DNA of 64,000 nucleotides from Pseudomonas sp. KUIN-1 (GCF_009176725.1 NZ_AP020337.1:5568001-5632000), one strand, 5' to 3'. Shown: positions 17,168-26,548, counted from the first letter of the stretch. The notes: a model not told the origin generated them from the sequence alone. Numbers and translations are program-made.

Positions 17168-18427
17168 ATGCTTGAACTCGCTGCTGGTTTTATCTGCCTC
17201 ACTGCGCTGCTGACCTACGTGAACTACCGTTTCATCGGCCTGCCGCCCACCATCGGCGTGATGGTCACCGCGCTGATGTTCTCGTTGCTGCTGCAGGGTC
17301 TGAGCTTTCTGGGCTATCCCGGCCTGGAAGATCGCGTTCAACAATTGATCGGCCAGATCGACTTCGGCGACCTGCTGATGAACTGGATGCTGTCCTTTCT
17401 GCTGTTCGCCGGGGCGCTGCACGTCAACCTGGGCGACTTGAGAAGCTACCGTTGGCCCATTGGCCTGCTGGCAACTTTCGGGGTACTGATCGCCACCACC
17501 GTGATCGGCGCACTGGCCTACTGGATCTTTGCCCTGTTCGGCTGGCACGTCAGCCCGTTGTACTGCCTGCTGTTTGGTGCACTGATCTCGCCTACCGACC
17601 CGATTGCGGTGCTTGGTGTGTTGCGTACCGCCAACGCCTCGAAACCGCTGAAGACCACGATCGTCGGCGAAAGCCTGTTCAACGACGGCACCGCGGTGGT
17701 GGTGTTCACCGTGCTGTTGGGTATCGCGCAGTTGGGCGAGACGCCGACGGTTGGCGAAACCGCTCTGCTGTTCGTTCACGAAGCGGTGGGCGGGGTGCTG
17801 TTCGGCGGCCTGATCGGTTACGCCGTGTACCTGATGATCAAGAGCATCGAGCAGTATCAGATCGAGGTCATGCTCACGCTGGCACTGGTGATCGGCGGCT
17901 CGGCGATGGCGTCTGAACTGCATGTGTCCGGTCCTATCGCGATGGTCGTGGCCGGCCTGATCATCGGCAACCTGGGACGCAATCTGGCGATGAACGACAT
18001 GACCCGTCGCTACATGGACGGTTTCTGGGAGTTGCTGGATGACATGCTCAACGCGCTGCTGTTCGCGCTGATCGGTATGGAGCTATTGCTGTTGCCGTTC
18101 TCATGGCAGCACCTGATTGCAGCCAGCCTGCTGGCGGCGGCGATTCTGCTGTCGCGCTTCGTCACCGTCGCTCCGGCCATCCTGCTCCTGCGTCGCTGGC
18201 GCAAGGTGCCGCACGGCACGATCCGCATCCTCACCTGGGGTGGCTTGCGCGGCGGTGTCTCGGTTGCCCTGGCCCTGGCGCTGCCGACCGGGCCGGAACG
18301 CGATCTGCTGCTGAGCATCACCTACATCGTGGTGCTGTTGTCGATCCTCTTGCAGGGCCTGACCATCGGCAAGCTGGTGAATGCCGTCACCCGCGCCCCG
18401 CAGGCGAAAGACCCGGCAGAGCATTGA
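17168..18427 (+). CDS. CPA1-family Na+/H+ antiporter (NhaP-like)
   Basis: Inner-membrane cation/proton antiporter of 419 residues with about 12 hydrophobic helices. Family motifs are present: LLFAGALHVNL, 'GALISPTDPIAVL' and 'IVGESLFNDGTAVVVF', where the acidic residues carry cation and proton, and later 'RILTWGGLRGGVSVALAL', the conserved CPA1 signature. It is shorter than NhaP forms with a large cytoplasmic tail. It is convergent with the AraC-type regulator; the two stop codons adjoin at 18427/18428. The exact cation (Na, K or Li) cannot be told. Confidence 0.9.
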   Translation: MLELAAGFICLTALLTYVNYRFIGLPPTIGVMVTALMFSLLLQGLSFLGYPGLEDRVQQLIGQIDFGDLLMNWMLSFLLFAGALHVNLGDLRSYRWPIGLLATFGVLIATTVIGALAYWIFALFGWHVSPLYCLLFGALISPTDPIAVLGVLRTANASKPLKTTIVGESLFNDGTAVVVFTVLLGIAQLGETPTVGETALLFVHEAVGGVLFGGLIGYAVYLMIKSIEQYQIEVMLTLALVIGGSAMASELHVSGPIAMVVAGLIIGNLGRNLAMNDMTRRYMDGFWELLDDMLNALLFALIGMELLLLPFSWQHLIAASLLAAAILLSRFVTVAPAILLLRRWRKVPHGTIRILTWGGLRGGVSVALALALPTGPERDLLLSITYIVVLLSILLQGLTIGKLVNAVTRAPQAKDPAEH

Positions 18428-19375
18428 TCAGGCGGATGCAGCGGCGCGCCGGTATTCACTGGGCGTCTGCTGCATCTCCACGCGGAAGTGTCGGTTGAAG
18501 TTGGACAGGTTGGCATAGCCGACTTCAAAGCAGATGTCCGACACCGACATCTCGCTGTGCAGCAGCAACCGGCAGGCCCGCTGGACCCGCAGTTTGCGCA
18601 TCAGGTCGATAAAACAATGGCCCGTGGTGCGCTTGAAGAAGCGTGAAAAACCCGGATCGCTCATGTCCAGTCGCTGCGCGATGACGGACAGGCGAATATC
18701 GCTGGTCAATTCGGTCAACAGATAGTCGAACGCCTTGTTGATCCGTTCGGAGCTGCGCGCATCCAGGGTCGGTGCATACCAGGTGCTGGCCAGCAGGCGA
18801 ACCTCGTGCGCAGGCGCTTTCATCAGCGTGTTGACCAGTTGCAGGAACAGAATCAGCCGCTCCAGCCCCTGAGCCGGGCCGATCTCTTCAAGCAGGCGCG
18901 CGGCCTGCACCGCTGTCGCACCGGTGAACTCCAGGCCGCGGCGCGCCTGCTCGAACAGGCGCTGCAAGTCACCCATCTCCGGCAGCGTGCCACGCAAGGC
19001 GAGCAACGCTGCACCGTCGAACTGCAGCACCACGTCCCGCCCGGGCAGATGTTCGCCGGGGGCCAGGTCGCCGATCCAGTCATGCGGCAGATCCGGGCCG
19101 ATCAGGGCCACATGCCCTGCCGCGAACTCACCGATGTAATCACCGGCCACCAGCTTGCCGCTGCCCTGGCGGATCAGATGGATTTCGAATTCCGGATGAT
19201 GGTTCCAGCGCGCCAGCGCGTAGGGATAGTCATGCTCGTACCAGCGAAAGCAGTGGTCGGGCTGCGGGAGAATAACCTCAAGCTCGGCAGGGCGCTGCTC
19301 GAGCAAGGCGGCTCGGCTGTCAGGCACGGGATGCCCCTTTTTATCGTTATGAATGCTCTTTGGACACTTGAACAT
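18428..19375 (-). CDS. mtlR: AraC-family regulator, MtlR-like
   Basis: Transcription factor of 315 residues with an N-terminal cupin-like sensor domain ('WNHHPEFEIHLIRQGSGKLVAGDY') and a C-terminal double helix-turn-helix ('IRLSVIAQRLDMSDPGFSRF' and 'SVSDICFEVGYANLSNFNRHF'). It is divergent from a polyol-type binding-protein gene, and its sequence and placement fit MtlR, the activator of mannitol/sorbitol/arabitol genes in fluorescent pseudomonads. GAGGGC precedes the ATG at 19375; a downstream GTG (VPDSRAALLEQ) is an alternative start. A 14-bp inverted repeat in the divergent promoter region is the probable operator. Confidence 0.75.
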   Translation of the reverse strand: MFKCPKSIHNDKKGHPVPDSRAALLEQRPAELEVILPQPDHCFRWYEHDYPYALARWNHHPEFEIHLIRQGSGKLVAGDYIGEFAAGHVALIGPDLPHDWIGDLAPGEHLPGRDVVLQFDGAALLALRGTLPEMGDLQRLFEQARRGLEFTGATAVQAARLLEEIGPAQGLERLILFLQLVNTLMKAPAHEVRLLASTWYAPTLDARSSERINKAFDYLLTELTSDIRLSVIAQRLDMSDPGFSRFFKRTTGHCFIDLMRKLRVQRACRLLLHSEMSVSDICFEVGYANLSNFNRHFRVEMQQTPSEYRRAAASA

Positions 19376-19418
19376 ACGCCCTCGCGCCTGGCCAAGGCTA
19401 GCTCGCGATCAAACCGGC

Positions 19419-19475
19419 ACTGATACTTTTTTGCTTTCGGACCGCCGGAGCGCGCTCGGTTAAAAAAGTATCAGT
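19419..19475. promoter_or_regulatory. Perfect 14-bp inverted repeat in divergent mtlR/mtlE promoter
   Basis: ACTGATACTTTTTT at 19419-19432 is exactly mirrored by AAAAAAGTATCAGT at 19462-19475, with 29 bp between. It lies in the intergenic region between the AraC regulator and the binding-protein gene, the expected place for the regulator's operator. The assignment to MtlR is inferred. Confidence 0.6.
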
Positions 19476-19609
19476 CGCTCATCCGCCCTGCGTTTGTTCA
19501 GCACCCTGAGGGCTGCTGTAATCGAGCCGTCCACCAGGGTGACTCAACCGTGGCCAACAACAAAAACAATGACTCCCGCCAGACAAGGCGCGGGGTGGAG
19601 AGCACTACG

Positions 19610-20926
19610 ATGAACATTCGGAAAACGCTTTTCCTGTCCGCAGGCGTGTCCGCCGCCCTTTTCAACCTGACCGTCCAGGCTGCCGAAACCGTGACCATCG
19701 CCACGGTGAACAACGGCGACATGATCCGCATGCAGCGCCTGTCGAAAACCTTTGAACAGCAGCATCCCGACATCAAACTCAACTGGGTGGTGCTCGAAGA
19801 AAACGTCCTGCGCCAACGCCTGACCACCGATATCGCCACACAGGGTGGCCAGTTCGACGTATTGACCATCGGCACCTACGAGACCCCGTTATGGGGCGCC
19901 AAACAGTGGCTGGAGCCGATCACCGGCCTTGCGCCGGACTACGATCTGGAGGATATCTTTCCCTCGGTGCGCCAAGGCTTGTCAGTCAAGGACACGCTCT
20001 ATGCCCTGCCCTTTTACGGCGAAAGCACCATTACTTATTACCGCACCGATTTGTTCAAGCAGGCAGGCTTGAGCATGCCCGAGCACCCGACCTGGACGCA
20101 GCTGGGAGAATTTGCCGCAAAGCTGCATCAACCCGACAAGGGCGTTTACGGCATGTGCCTGCGCGGCAAGGCCGGTTGGGGTGAGAACATCGCCTTGCTC
20201 AGCACCATGGCCAATGCATTCGGCGCGCGCTGGTTCGATGAGCAATGGAAACCTGAATTGACCAGCCCGGAATGGAGCAAGGCGGCGAATTTCTACGTCG
20301 ACACTCTGAAAAACTATGGCCCGCCGGGCGTGTCGAGCAACGGTTTCAACGAAACACTCGCGCTGTTCAACAGCGGGAAATGCGCGTTGTGGGTGGATGC
20401 CAGCGTGGCCGGCTCGTTCACCACCGACAAGGAGCAGAGCAAGGTTGTCGACAGCGTCGGCTTTGCACCTGCGCCGGTCGAAGTGACTGACAAGGGCTCG
20501 TCGTGGCTTTACGCCTGGTCGCTGGCAATACCGACTACCTCGAAACACAAGGATGCAGCCAAGGCGTTCATCACCTGGGCGACGTCCAAGGCGTATATCC
20601 AGCTGGTCGCCGAGACAGACGGCATCAGCAACGTGCCACCTGGCACCCGCGCCTCCACCTACAGCGAGGCTTATCTGAAAGCTGCGCCGTTCGCCAAGGT
20701 CACGCTGCAGATGATGCAACACGCCGACCCGGCGCACCCGTCGGCCAAGCCCGTGCCCTATGTCGGTATCCAGTACGTGACCATTCCCGAGTTTCAGGCC
20801 ATCGGCACCTCGGTCGGCAAGCTGTTTTCTGCCGCTGTAACCGGGCAAACCACCACTGAACAGGCGCTCACAGCCGCGCAGGCGGTGACCGAACGCGAGA
20901 TGAAACGTGCCGGCTACCCGAAGTAG
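19610..20926 (+). CDS. mtlE: Polyol ABC transporter substrate-binding protein (MtlE/SmoE-like)
   Basis: Periplasmic binding protein of 438 residues of the family 1 extracellular solute-binding type, matching the sorbitol/mannitol binding proteins SmoE/MtlE. The signal peptide MNIRKTLFLSAGVSAALF...QA is followed by 'ETVTIATVNNGDMIRMQRLS', 'FDVLTIGTYETPLWGAKQWL' and 'LPFYGESTITYYRTDLFKQA'. The ATG at 19610 with GGTGGAG upstream is preferred over an in-frame GTG at 19550 because it begins the signal peptide. Unusually, no permease or ATPase genes follow; the next gene, 39 bp on, is a polyol dehydrogenase. Confidence 0.82.
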   Translation: MNIRKTLFLSAGVSAALFNLTVQAAETVTIATVNNGDMIRMQRLSKTFEQQHPDIKLNWVVLEENVLRQRLTTDIATQGGQFDVLTIGTYETPLWGAKQWLEPITGLAPDYDLEDIFPSVRQGLSVKDTLYALPFYGESTITYYRTDLFKQAGLSMPEHPTWTQLGEFAAKLHQPDKGVYGMCLRGKAGWGENIALLSTMANAFGARWFDEQWKPELTSPEWSKAANFYVDTLKNYGPPGVSSNGFNETLALFNSGKCALWVDASVAGSFTTDKEQSKVVDSVGFAPAPVEVTDKGSSWLYAWSLAIPTTSKHKDAAKAFITWATSKAYIQLVAETDGISNVPPGTRASTYSEAYLKAAPFAKVTLQMMQHADPAHPSAKPVPYVGIQYVTIPEFQAIGTSVGKLFSAAVTGQTTTEQALTAAQAVTEREMKRAGYPK

Positions 20927-20965
20927 AGCGCCAGCCCTCAACTGTATTGAACGGATGATGAACCC

Positions 20966-21739
20966 ATGAAACGACTTGAAGGTAAAAGCGCGCTGATCAC
21001 CGGATCGGCGCGAGGCATCGGCCGGGCGTTTGCGCAGGCGTACATTCACGAAGGTGCGCGCGTGGCGATTGCCGATATCGATCTGCAACGCGCACAGGCG
21101 ACAGCGACCGAACTGGGACCCAACGCGTATGCGGTGCGGATGGACGTCACGGATCAGTCGTCCATCGATCAGGCCATAGCCGCAGTAGTCGCCCAGGCCG
21201 GCAAGCTGGATATCCTGATCAACAACGCCGCGCTGTTCGACCTGGCACCAATCGTCGACATCACCCGCGACAGCTACGAGCGGCTGTTTTCGATCAATGT
21301 CGGCGGCACGCTGTTCACCTTGCAGGCTGCGGCGAAGCAAATGATTGCCCAGGGGCACGGCGGCAGGATCATCAATATGGCCAGCCAGGCCGGTCGCCGG
21401 GGCGAGGCGCTGGTGGCGGTGTATTGCGCGACCAAGGCTGCGGTGATCAGCCTGACCCAATCGGCCGGGCTGGACCTCATCAGGCACGGCATCAATGTCA
21501 ACGCCATCGCGCCGGGTGTGGTCGATGGCGAACACTGGGACGGCGTCGATGCGTTGTTCGCCCGCCACGAAAACCGGCCGTTGGGCGAGAAGAAAAAACT
21601 GGTGGGCGAGCAAGTGCCTTACGGGCGCATGGGCACGGCGGACGATTTGACCGGCATGGCCATTTTTCTGGCTTCAGCGGACAGCGAGTACGTGGTCGCC
21701 CAGACCTATAACGTCGACGGTGGCAACTGGATGAATTGA
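20966..21739 (+). CDS. SDR sorbitol (L-iditol 2-) dehydrogenase, SmoS-like
   Basis: NAD-dependent short-chain dehydrogenase of 257 residues. It shows the cofactor motif 'TGSARGIGRAFA', the NNAA motif, the catalytic Ser (INMASQAG), the YxxxK pair in 'AVYCATKAAVISL', and the C-terminal 'TYNVDGGNWMN'. From memory it is very similar along its length to the Rhodobacter sorbitol dehydrogenase SmoS, which oxidises sorbitol and galactitol to ketohexoses. It immediately follows the polyol binding-protein gene, consistent with uptake and oxidation of sugar alcohols. Confidence 0.85.
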   Translation: MKRLEGKSALITGSARGIGRAFAQAYIHEGARVAIADIDLQRAQATATELGPNAYAVRMDVTDQSSIDQAIAAVVAQAGKLDILINNAALFDLAPIVDITRDSYERLFSINVGGTLFTLQAAAKQMIAQGHGGRIINMASQAGRRGEALVAVYCATKAAVISLTQSAGLDLIRHGINVNAIAPGVVDGEHWDGVDALFARHENRPLGEKKKLVGEQVPYGRMGTADDLTGMAIFLASADSEYVVAQTYNVDGGNWMN

Positions 21740-21869
21740 AGTGGGACAGAGGTAAAGATGAGCCGAACCGCGCAAAAAAGCCTGCGACCGCTTCCATTGC
21801 CGAAGCGATTGGCTAAGATGCGCGGACCGTCTGCTGCCTGAGCCGGCTCATTGATGTACAGGAGTACGA

Positions 21870-22694
21870 ATGTCCACTGAAGAGGAGATCGCCATTTCCG
21901 GCGGTACACCTATGATCCCTGATCAGCGCCGGGAGCTGATGCTGCGTCAGTTACGCAAGCATCAGGTGCTCAGCGTGCATCAGTTGATGGAGATGTTCGA
22001 TTGCTCGCACATGACCATCCGCCGCGACATTGCCCTGCTGGAGCAGGAAGGTCGCGCCTACTCGGTCACCGGCGGCGTGCGTATCGCCAGCCAAGTCCAC
22101 AGCGAACCCAGCCACCAGTCCAAGGCGGTGGTGGAGTTGCCACACAAGCAGGGCATGGCGCGGCTCGCAGCGGGGCTCTTGCACCCGGACATGACGATCT
22201 ATCTGGACGCAGGCACCAGCACACTCGAAATCGTCCCGCACATCATCGCGCTGTCGGGCATGACCGTGGTCACCAATGATTTCGGCGTGGTCAACGCGCT
22301 GGCCGATGCTGCGCATGTGGATGTGATTCATACCGGCGGGCTGCTCGATCATCCGAATCGTTCCAGCGTCGGCGGCCTGGCAGCGGCAACCTTGCGCCAG
22401 CTGGCGACCGATGTGGCCTTCATGTCCACCAGCTCGTGGGACCTGCAACGCGGCACCACCACACCGTCGGCGCTGAAGGTCGAGGTCAAGCAGGCCGCCA
22501 TGCAGTCCGCCTCGCAAACCGTGCTGATCGCCACCAGCTCCAAGTACGGCACCTTCGGTATGTACAAGGTCGCCGGGCTCGAGCAGTTCGACACCATCAT
22601 CACCGACGCAGCCCTGGCCGAAGCGGCTGCCGACGGGATTCGCAAGCAGCGTATCGAGTTGCTGCTGGCGCCAGTGGGCGGCCGTTCGAAGTAG
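21870..22694 (+). CDS. DeoR-family transcriptional regulator
   Basis: Repressor-type protein of 274 residues. The N-terminal winged helix reads 'RRELMLRQLRKHQVLSVHQL' with the recognition helix 'CSHMTIRRDIALLEQEG'. The C-terminal DeoR effector domain, which usually senses a sugar phosphate, contains 'DMTIYLDAGTSTLEIVPHI' and 'VVTNDFGVVNALAD'. AGGAG at 21860-21864 fixes the start. It lies 130 bp downstream of the sorbitol dehydrogenase gene on the same strand and may govern sugar-alcohol genes; the target is inferred. Confidence 0.85.
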   Translation: MSTEEEIAISGGTPMIPDQRRELMLRQLRKHQVLSVHQLMEMFDCSHMTIRRDIALLEQEGRAYSVTGGVRIASQVHSEPSHQSKAVVELPHKQGMARLAAGLLHPDMTIYLDAGTSTLEIVPHIIALSGMTVVTNDFGVVNALADAAHVDVIHTGGLLDHPNRSSVGGLAAATLRQLATDVAFMSTSSWDLQRGTTTPSALKVEVKQAAMQSASQTVLIATSSKYGTFGMYKVAGLEQFDTIITDAALAEAAADGIRKQRIELLLAPVGGRSK

Positions 22695-22739
22695 CTTGTC
22701 GCCAGGCGAGCTGTGCCACAGGCCACGAATGGCAGGCAT

Positions 22740-22770
22740 AAAAAAACCCGGTCTCGCGACCGGGTTTTTT
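22740..22770. terminator. Bidirectional rho-independent terminator
   Basis: AAAAAACCCGGTC-TCGC-GACCGGGTTTTTT is a near-perfect hairpin with A and T runs on both sides. It serves the convergent DeoR gene and typA. Confidence 0.92.
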
Positions 22771-22794
22771 GTGTCTAGCCGACTAACCGATTAC

Positions 22795-24615
22795 TCAGTT
22801 GCCCGACTTCTTGGCAGCACGAGTACGCTCGCTTTCACCAAGGATTTTCTTACGCAGGCGGATCGACTTTGGCGTCACTTCGCAGAGTTCGTCTTCTTGT
22901 ACGAATTCCAGCGCTTGTTCCAGAGTGAAACGGATAGGCGGAACCAGAGCGATGGTTTCGTCTTTACCGGAAGCACGCATGTTGTCGAGCTTCTTGCCTT
23001 TGGTTGGGTTGACACCCAGGTCGTTGTCGCGGCTGTTGATGCCGACGATCTGACCTTCGTACACGTCTTCGCCATGACCCAGGAACAGCTTGCCACGGGC
23101 TTGCAGTGTTTCCAGGGAGTAGGTCAGCGCCTTGCCGGTAGCAACCGAAACCAGAACGCCGTTCTGACGGCCGGACATGTCGCCCGACTTCATCACGTCG
23201 TAACGGTCGAAGATGCTGGTCAGGATGCCTGCGCCGGAAGTCAGGGTCAGGAACTCGTTACGGAAACCGATCAGGCCACGTGCCGGGATGTTGTACTCAA
23301 GGCGCACACGGCCCTTGCCATCCGGAACCATGTTGGTCAGGTCGCCTTTACGGTTACCCATTTGCTCCATGATCGCGCCCTGCGCTTCTTCAGGCAGGTC
23401 GATGGTGACGTTTTCGTACGGTTCGTGCTTGACGCCGTCAACCATGCGGATGATCACTTCAGGACGACCAACACCCATTTCGAAGCCTTCGCGACGCATG
23501 GTTTCGATCAGTACTGAGAGGTGCAGCTCACCACGGCCGGAGACCTTGAACTTGTCGGCGGTGTCGCCTTCTTCAACGCGCAGAGCAACGTTGTAGAGCA
23601 GTTCCTTGTCCAGACGCTCCTTGATGTTACGGCTGGTGACGAACTTGCCTTCCTTACCGCAGAACGGCGAATCGTTAACCTGGAAGGTCATCGAAACGGT
23701 AGGTTCGTCAACGGTCAGCGGCTTCATCGCTTCGACGTTCAGTGGGTCGCACAGAGTGTCGGAGATGAACAGCTGGTCGAAGCCGCTGATGCAGACGATG
23801 TCGCCGGCAGCTGCTTCTTCAACGTCGATGCGGTGCAGACCGTGGTGACCCATCAGTTTCAGGATACGGCCGTTACGCTTCTTGCCGTTGACGTCAATGG
23901 CAACCACCGGAGTGTTCGGCTTGACGCGACCACGAGCGATACGGCCAACACCGATGACGCCCAGGAAGCTGTTGTAATCCAGTGCGGAAATCTGCATCTG
24001 GAACGGACCGTCACGGTCAACCTTTGGCGCAGGGACGTGATCGACGATCGCCTGGTACAGCGGGGTCATGTCTTCAGCCATGGCGGTGTGTTCCAGACCG
24101 GCAATGCCGTTCAGGGCCGAGGCGTAGACGACTTTGAAGTCCAGCTGTTCTTCAGTGGCACCCAGGTTGTCGAACAGGTCGAAGATCTGGTCCAGAACCC
24201 AGTCCGGACGTGCGCCTGGACGGTCAACCTTGTTGATGACCACGATCGGACGCAGGCCGGCTTCGAAAGCCTTCTTGGTCACGAAACGGGTTTGCGGCAT
24301 AGGGCCGTCCTGGGCATCGACCAGCAGCAGTACGGAGTCGACCATCGACATCACGCGCTCTACTTCACCACCGAAGTCGGCGTGGCCCGGGGTGTCCACG
24401 ATGTTGATGTGGTAGCCATTCCAGTTGATCGCGGTGTTCTTCGCGAGAATGGTAATACCGCGCTCTTTCTCCTGGTCGTTGGAGTCCATCACGCGTTCGT
24501 CGTTGAGCTCGCCGCGCTCCAGAGTGCCGGATTGACGCAGGAGTTTGTCTACCAGGGTGGTCTTACCATGGTCAACGTGAGCAATGATGGCGATGTTACG
24601 TAGATTTTCGATCAC
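22795..24615 (-). CDS. typA: Ribosome-associated GTPase TypA/BipA
   Basis: Translational GTPase of 606 residues that acts on ribosomes during stress and assembly. G motifs: AHVDHGKTTLVDKLL (G1), 'RGITI' (G2), DTPGHADFGGEVERV (G3) and VINKVDRPGARP (G4). EF-G-like domains II, III and V follow, and then the BipA-specific C-terminal domain, here 'RQNGVLVSVATGKALTYSLE' and 'YEGQIVGINSRDNDLGVNP'. The length is that of the family. It is a single gene, convergent with the DeoR regulator across a strong bidirectional terminator. Confidence 0.97.
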   Translation of the reverse strand: MIENLRNIAIIAHVDHGKTTLVDKLLRQSGTLERGELNDERVMDSNDQEKERGITILAKNTAINWNGYHINIVDTPGHADFGGEVERVMSMVDSVLLLVDAQDGPMPQTRFVTKKAFEAGLRPIVVINKVDRPGARPDWVLDQIFDLFDNLGATEEQLDFKVVYASALNGIAGLEHTAMAEDMTPLYQAIVDHVPAPKVDRDGPFQMQISALDYNSFLGVIGVGRIARGRVKPNTPVVAIDVNGKKRNGRILKLMGHHGLHRIDVEEAAAGDIVCISGFDQLFISDTLCDPLNVEAMKPLTVDEPTVSMTFQVNDSPFCGKEGKFVTSRNIKERLDKELLYNVALRVEEGDTADKFKVSGRGELHLSVLIETMRREGFEMGVGRPEVIIRMVDGVKHEPYENVTIDLPEEAQGAIMEQMGNRKGDLTNMVPDGKGRVRLEYNIPARGLIGFRNEFLTLTSGAGILTSIFDRYDVMKSGDMSGRQNGVLVSVATGKALTYSLETLQARGKLFLGHGEDVYEGQIVGINSRDNDLGVNPTKGKKLDNMRASGKDETIALVPPIRFTLEQALEFVQEDELCEVTPKSIRLRKKILGESERTRAAKKSGN

Positions 24616-24757
24616 TTGTGTATCTCGATCAGAGGATTCGGTCTGCTGACTGGTTAAGGACAGCGATTACTATTTTGAGTCGGCAAAAGCCGTAACGGCA
24701 TGACGACGGGTGTCGGGGGGCCGGTGACGCAAGCCACAGGCAAACAGCCCCGGGCAC

Positions 24758-26212
24758 TTAGCTCGGTCGATATACGCGCACATTGGCATGTCCCTCACTG
24801 AGCAAATGGTGGGCATGCAGGCGACTCATGACGCCTTTGTCGCAATACAGCAGGTACTGGCGCGTGTCATCCAGTGCCTTGAAACGGCTGTTCAATGCGT
24901 AGAACGGCAACGTCTGTATCTCCACGCCAGGCACTTGCAGCGGTTGGTCTTCCTGGGCATCCGGGTGACGGATGTCGAGGATCACCTGACCGGCCAGCGC
25001 CTGGCTGACTTCTTCTATATCGACATTGCGGCTCAGATCGTCGATCACCCGATCGATCGAAACCAGCTTCGCGCGTTCGAGCGCCTGCTCGAGAATCGCC
25101 ATGTCGAACTGTTTTTCTTCGTACTCAACGCGATTTCGCTTGGCGTTGGTCTTCGGGTTGACCGAAATCACCCCGCAATACTCTGGCATGTGCCGGGCAA
25201 AATCAGCGGTGCCGATTTCAGTCGCCAGGTCCACGATGTCCTGCTTATGGGTGGCAACCAGCGGCCGCAGGACCAGCTTGTCGGTTGCCGCGTCAATCAG
25301 CGACAGGTTGGGCAGCGTCTGGCTGGCAACCTGTGAAATCGCTTCGCCGGTGACCAGCACATCGATTTCAAGACGATCGGCCACGGCGGATGCAGCGCGT
25401 AACATCATACGCTTCAAAACTACACCCATATGACTGTTATCGACTTTCTGCAGAATTTCTCCGAGAACTTCCTCGAACGGTACGCTGACGAACAGCACCC
25501 GCTGTGAACTGCCGTACTTCTTCCAGATGAAGTGCGCGACTTCCATCACGCCCAGTTCATGGGCCCGTCCGCCCAGATTGAAGAAGCAGAAGTGCGCCAT
25601 CAGGCCGCGGCGCATGATCTGGTAGGCCGCAACGGTCGAATCGAACCCGCCGGACATCAGTACCAGGGTCTGCTCCAGCGCGCCCAGCGGGTAACCGCCC
25701 ATGCCCTGATGCTGGTCGTGAACGACAAACAACCGTTGGTCGCGAATTTCCATGCGCACGACCAGATCGGGCTTTTTCAGCTCGATTCCGGCCGCGCCGC
25801 ACTGCATGCGCAGCTTGCTGCCGACGTATTTCTCGACGTCCATGGAGCTGAAGTCGTGGCGACCGGCGCGCTTGCAACGCACTGAAAACATCTTGCCAGG
25901 CAACAGGTCGGCGTAGTGCAGCTCGCACTTGGCGACGACGTCGTCGAGATCGCCCAGCGGGTACTCGGCGACCTGCAGAAAGTTGGCAATGCCGGGCATG
26001 CAGCTCAGCCGCTCCCTGATGCCCTGCAGCACTTTGGGGTCGGTCAGCCGGGTTTCGACCTCAAGGTTGTCCCATACGCCACCCACGACAATGTCCGCGT
26101 CCAGTTCACGGAGCACGGTACGAATGTTCTTGCCCAGTTGCCGGATGAACTTCTTGCGCACCGGCGGGCTTTTGATGGTGATTTCTGGGAAAACTTTAAC
26201 GATTAGTTTCAT
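24758..26212 (-). CDS. thiI: tRNA 4-thiouridine synthase / thiamine sulfur carrier ThiI
   Basis: Protein of 484 residues that makes s4U8 in tRNA and, through its rhodanese domain, can serve thiazole synthesis. An N-terminal ferredoxin-like plus THUMP region precedes the PP-loop ATPase motif 'LMSGGFDSTVAAYQI', and a C-terminal rhodanese-like domain has the active Cys in 'YLLYCDKGVMSRLHAHHL'. Length fits the long (rhodanese-containing) form. The start MKLIVKVFPEITIKS at 26212 is chosen; an upstream in-frame extension to 26275 lacks family sequence. It is divergent from glnA. Confidence 0.95.
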   Translation of the reverse strand: MKLIVKVFPEITIKSPPVRKKFIRQLGKNIRTVLRELDADIVVGGVWDNLEVETRLTDPKVLQGIRERLSCMPGIANFLQVAEYPLGDLDDVVAKCELHYADLLPGKMFSVRCKRAGRHDFSSMDVEKYVGSKLRMQCGAAGIELKKPDLVVRMEIRDQRLFVVHDQHQGMGGYPLGALEQTLVLMSGGFDSTVAAYQIMRRGLMAHFCFFNLGGRAHELGVMEVAHFIWKKYGSSQRVLFVSVPFEEVLGEILQKVDNSHMGVVLKRMMLRAASAVADRLEIDVLVTGEAISQVASQTLPNLSLIDAATDKLVLRPLVATHKQDIVDLATEIGTADFARHMPEYCGVISVNPKTNAKRNRVEYEEKQFDMAILEQALERAKLVSIDRVIDDLSRNVDIEEVSQALAGQVILDIRHPDAQEDQPLQVPGVEIQTLPFYALNSRFKALDDTRQYLLYCDKGVMSRLHAHHLLSEGHANVRVYRPS

Positions 26213-26305
26213 GGAAACGGAGCGTGAGGTGCCGACCAAAAAAGGGGGGCGCGGATTATAGCGGAAATTGCTCAAGGTTTAACCAGTTATCGTACACGCA
26301 ATCAG

Positions 26306-26366
26306 CGACGCACCAAAAAGAGTCGGCGCACCAAATTGCAGCGCCATAAAGGTGCGTGTTTTTCCC
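26306..26366 (+). promoter_or_regulatory. NtrC-type enhancer sites upstream of glnA
   Basis: GCGCC-ATAAA-GGTGC at 26341-26355 matches the NtrC consensus GCACC-N5-GGTGC with one mismatch. Further half-sites GCACC (two to the left) and GGTGC (one to the right) surround it. The cluster lies about 60-120 bp upstream of the sigma-54 promoter, an appropriate enhancer position. Inferred from consensus only. Confidence 0.65.
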
Positions 26367-26428
26367 GCGTGGTGCGTTTTCGCCCCCTGAAAACCTGCGT
26401 TTGAGGCAAAAAACCCAACACGGGGCAC

Positions 26429-26444
26429 TGGCATGCAAATTGCT
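26429..26444 (+). promoter_or_regulatory. Sigma-54 promoter of glnA
   Basis: TGGCATGCAAATTGCT has the -24 GG (26430-26431) and -12 GC (26442-26443) with exactly 10 nt between, close to the consensus TGGCAC-N5-TTGCA. It lies about 105 bp before the glnA ATG, downstream of NtrC-like sites. Confidence 0.8.
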
Positions 26445-26548
26445 CCCTTGTGAGGCAGGTTGCCTTGGCAGAGTATCTGCGCCGGCATCACCCAAATTCA
26501 AGGGACCATAACTCTATCAAGTCGGTCTCTAGCCACCCGGAGGACACC

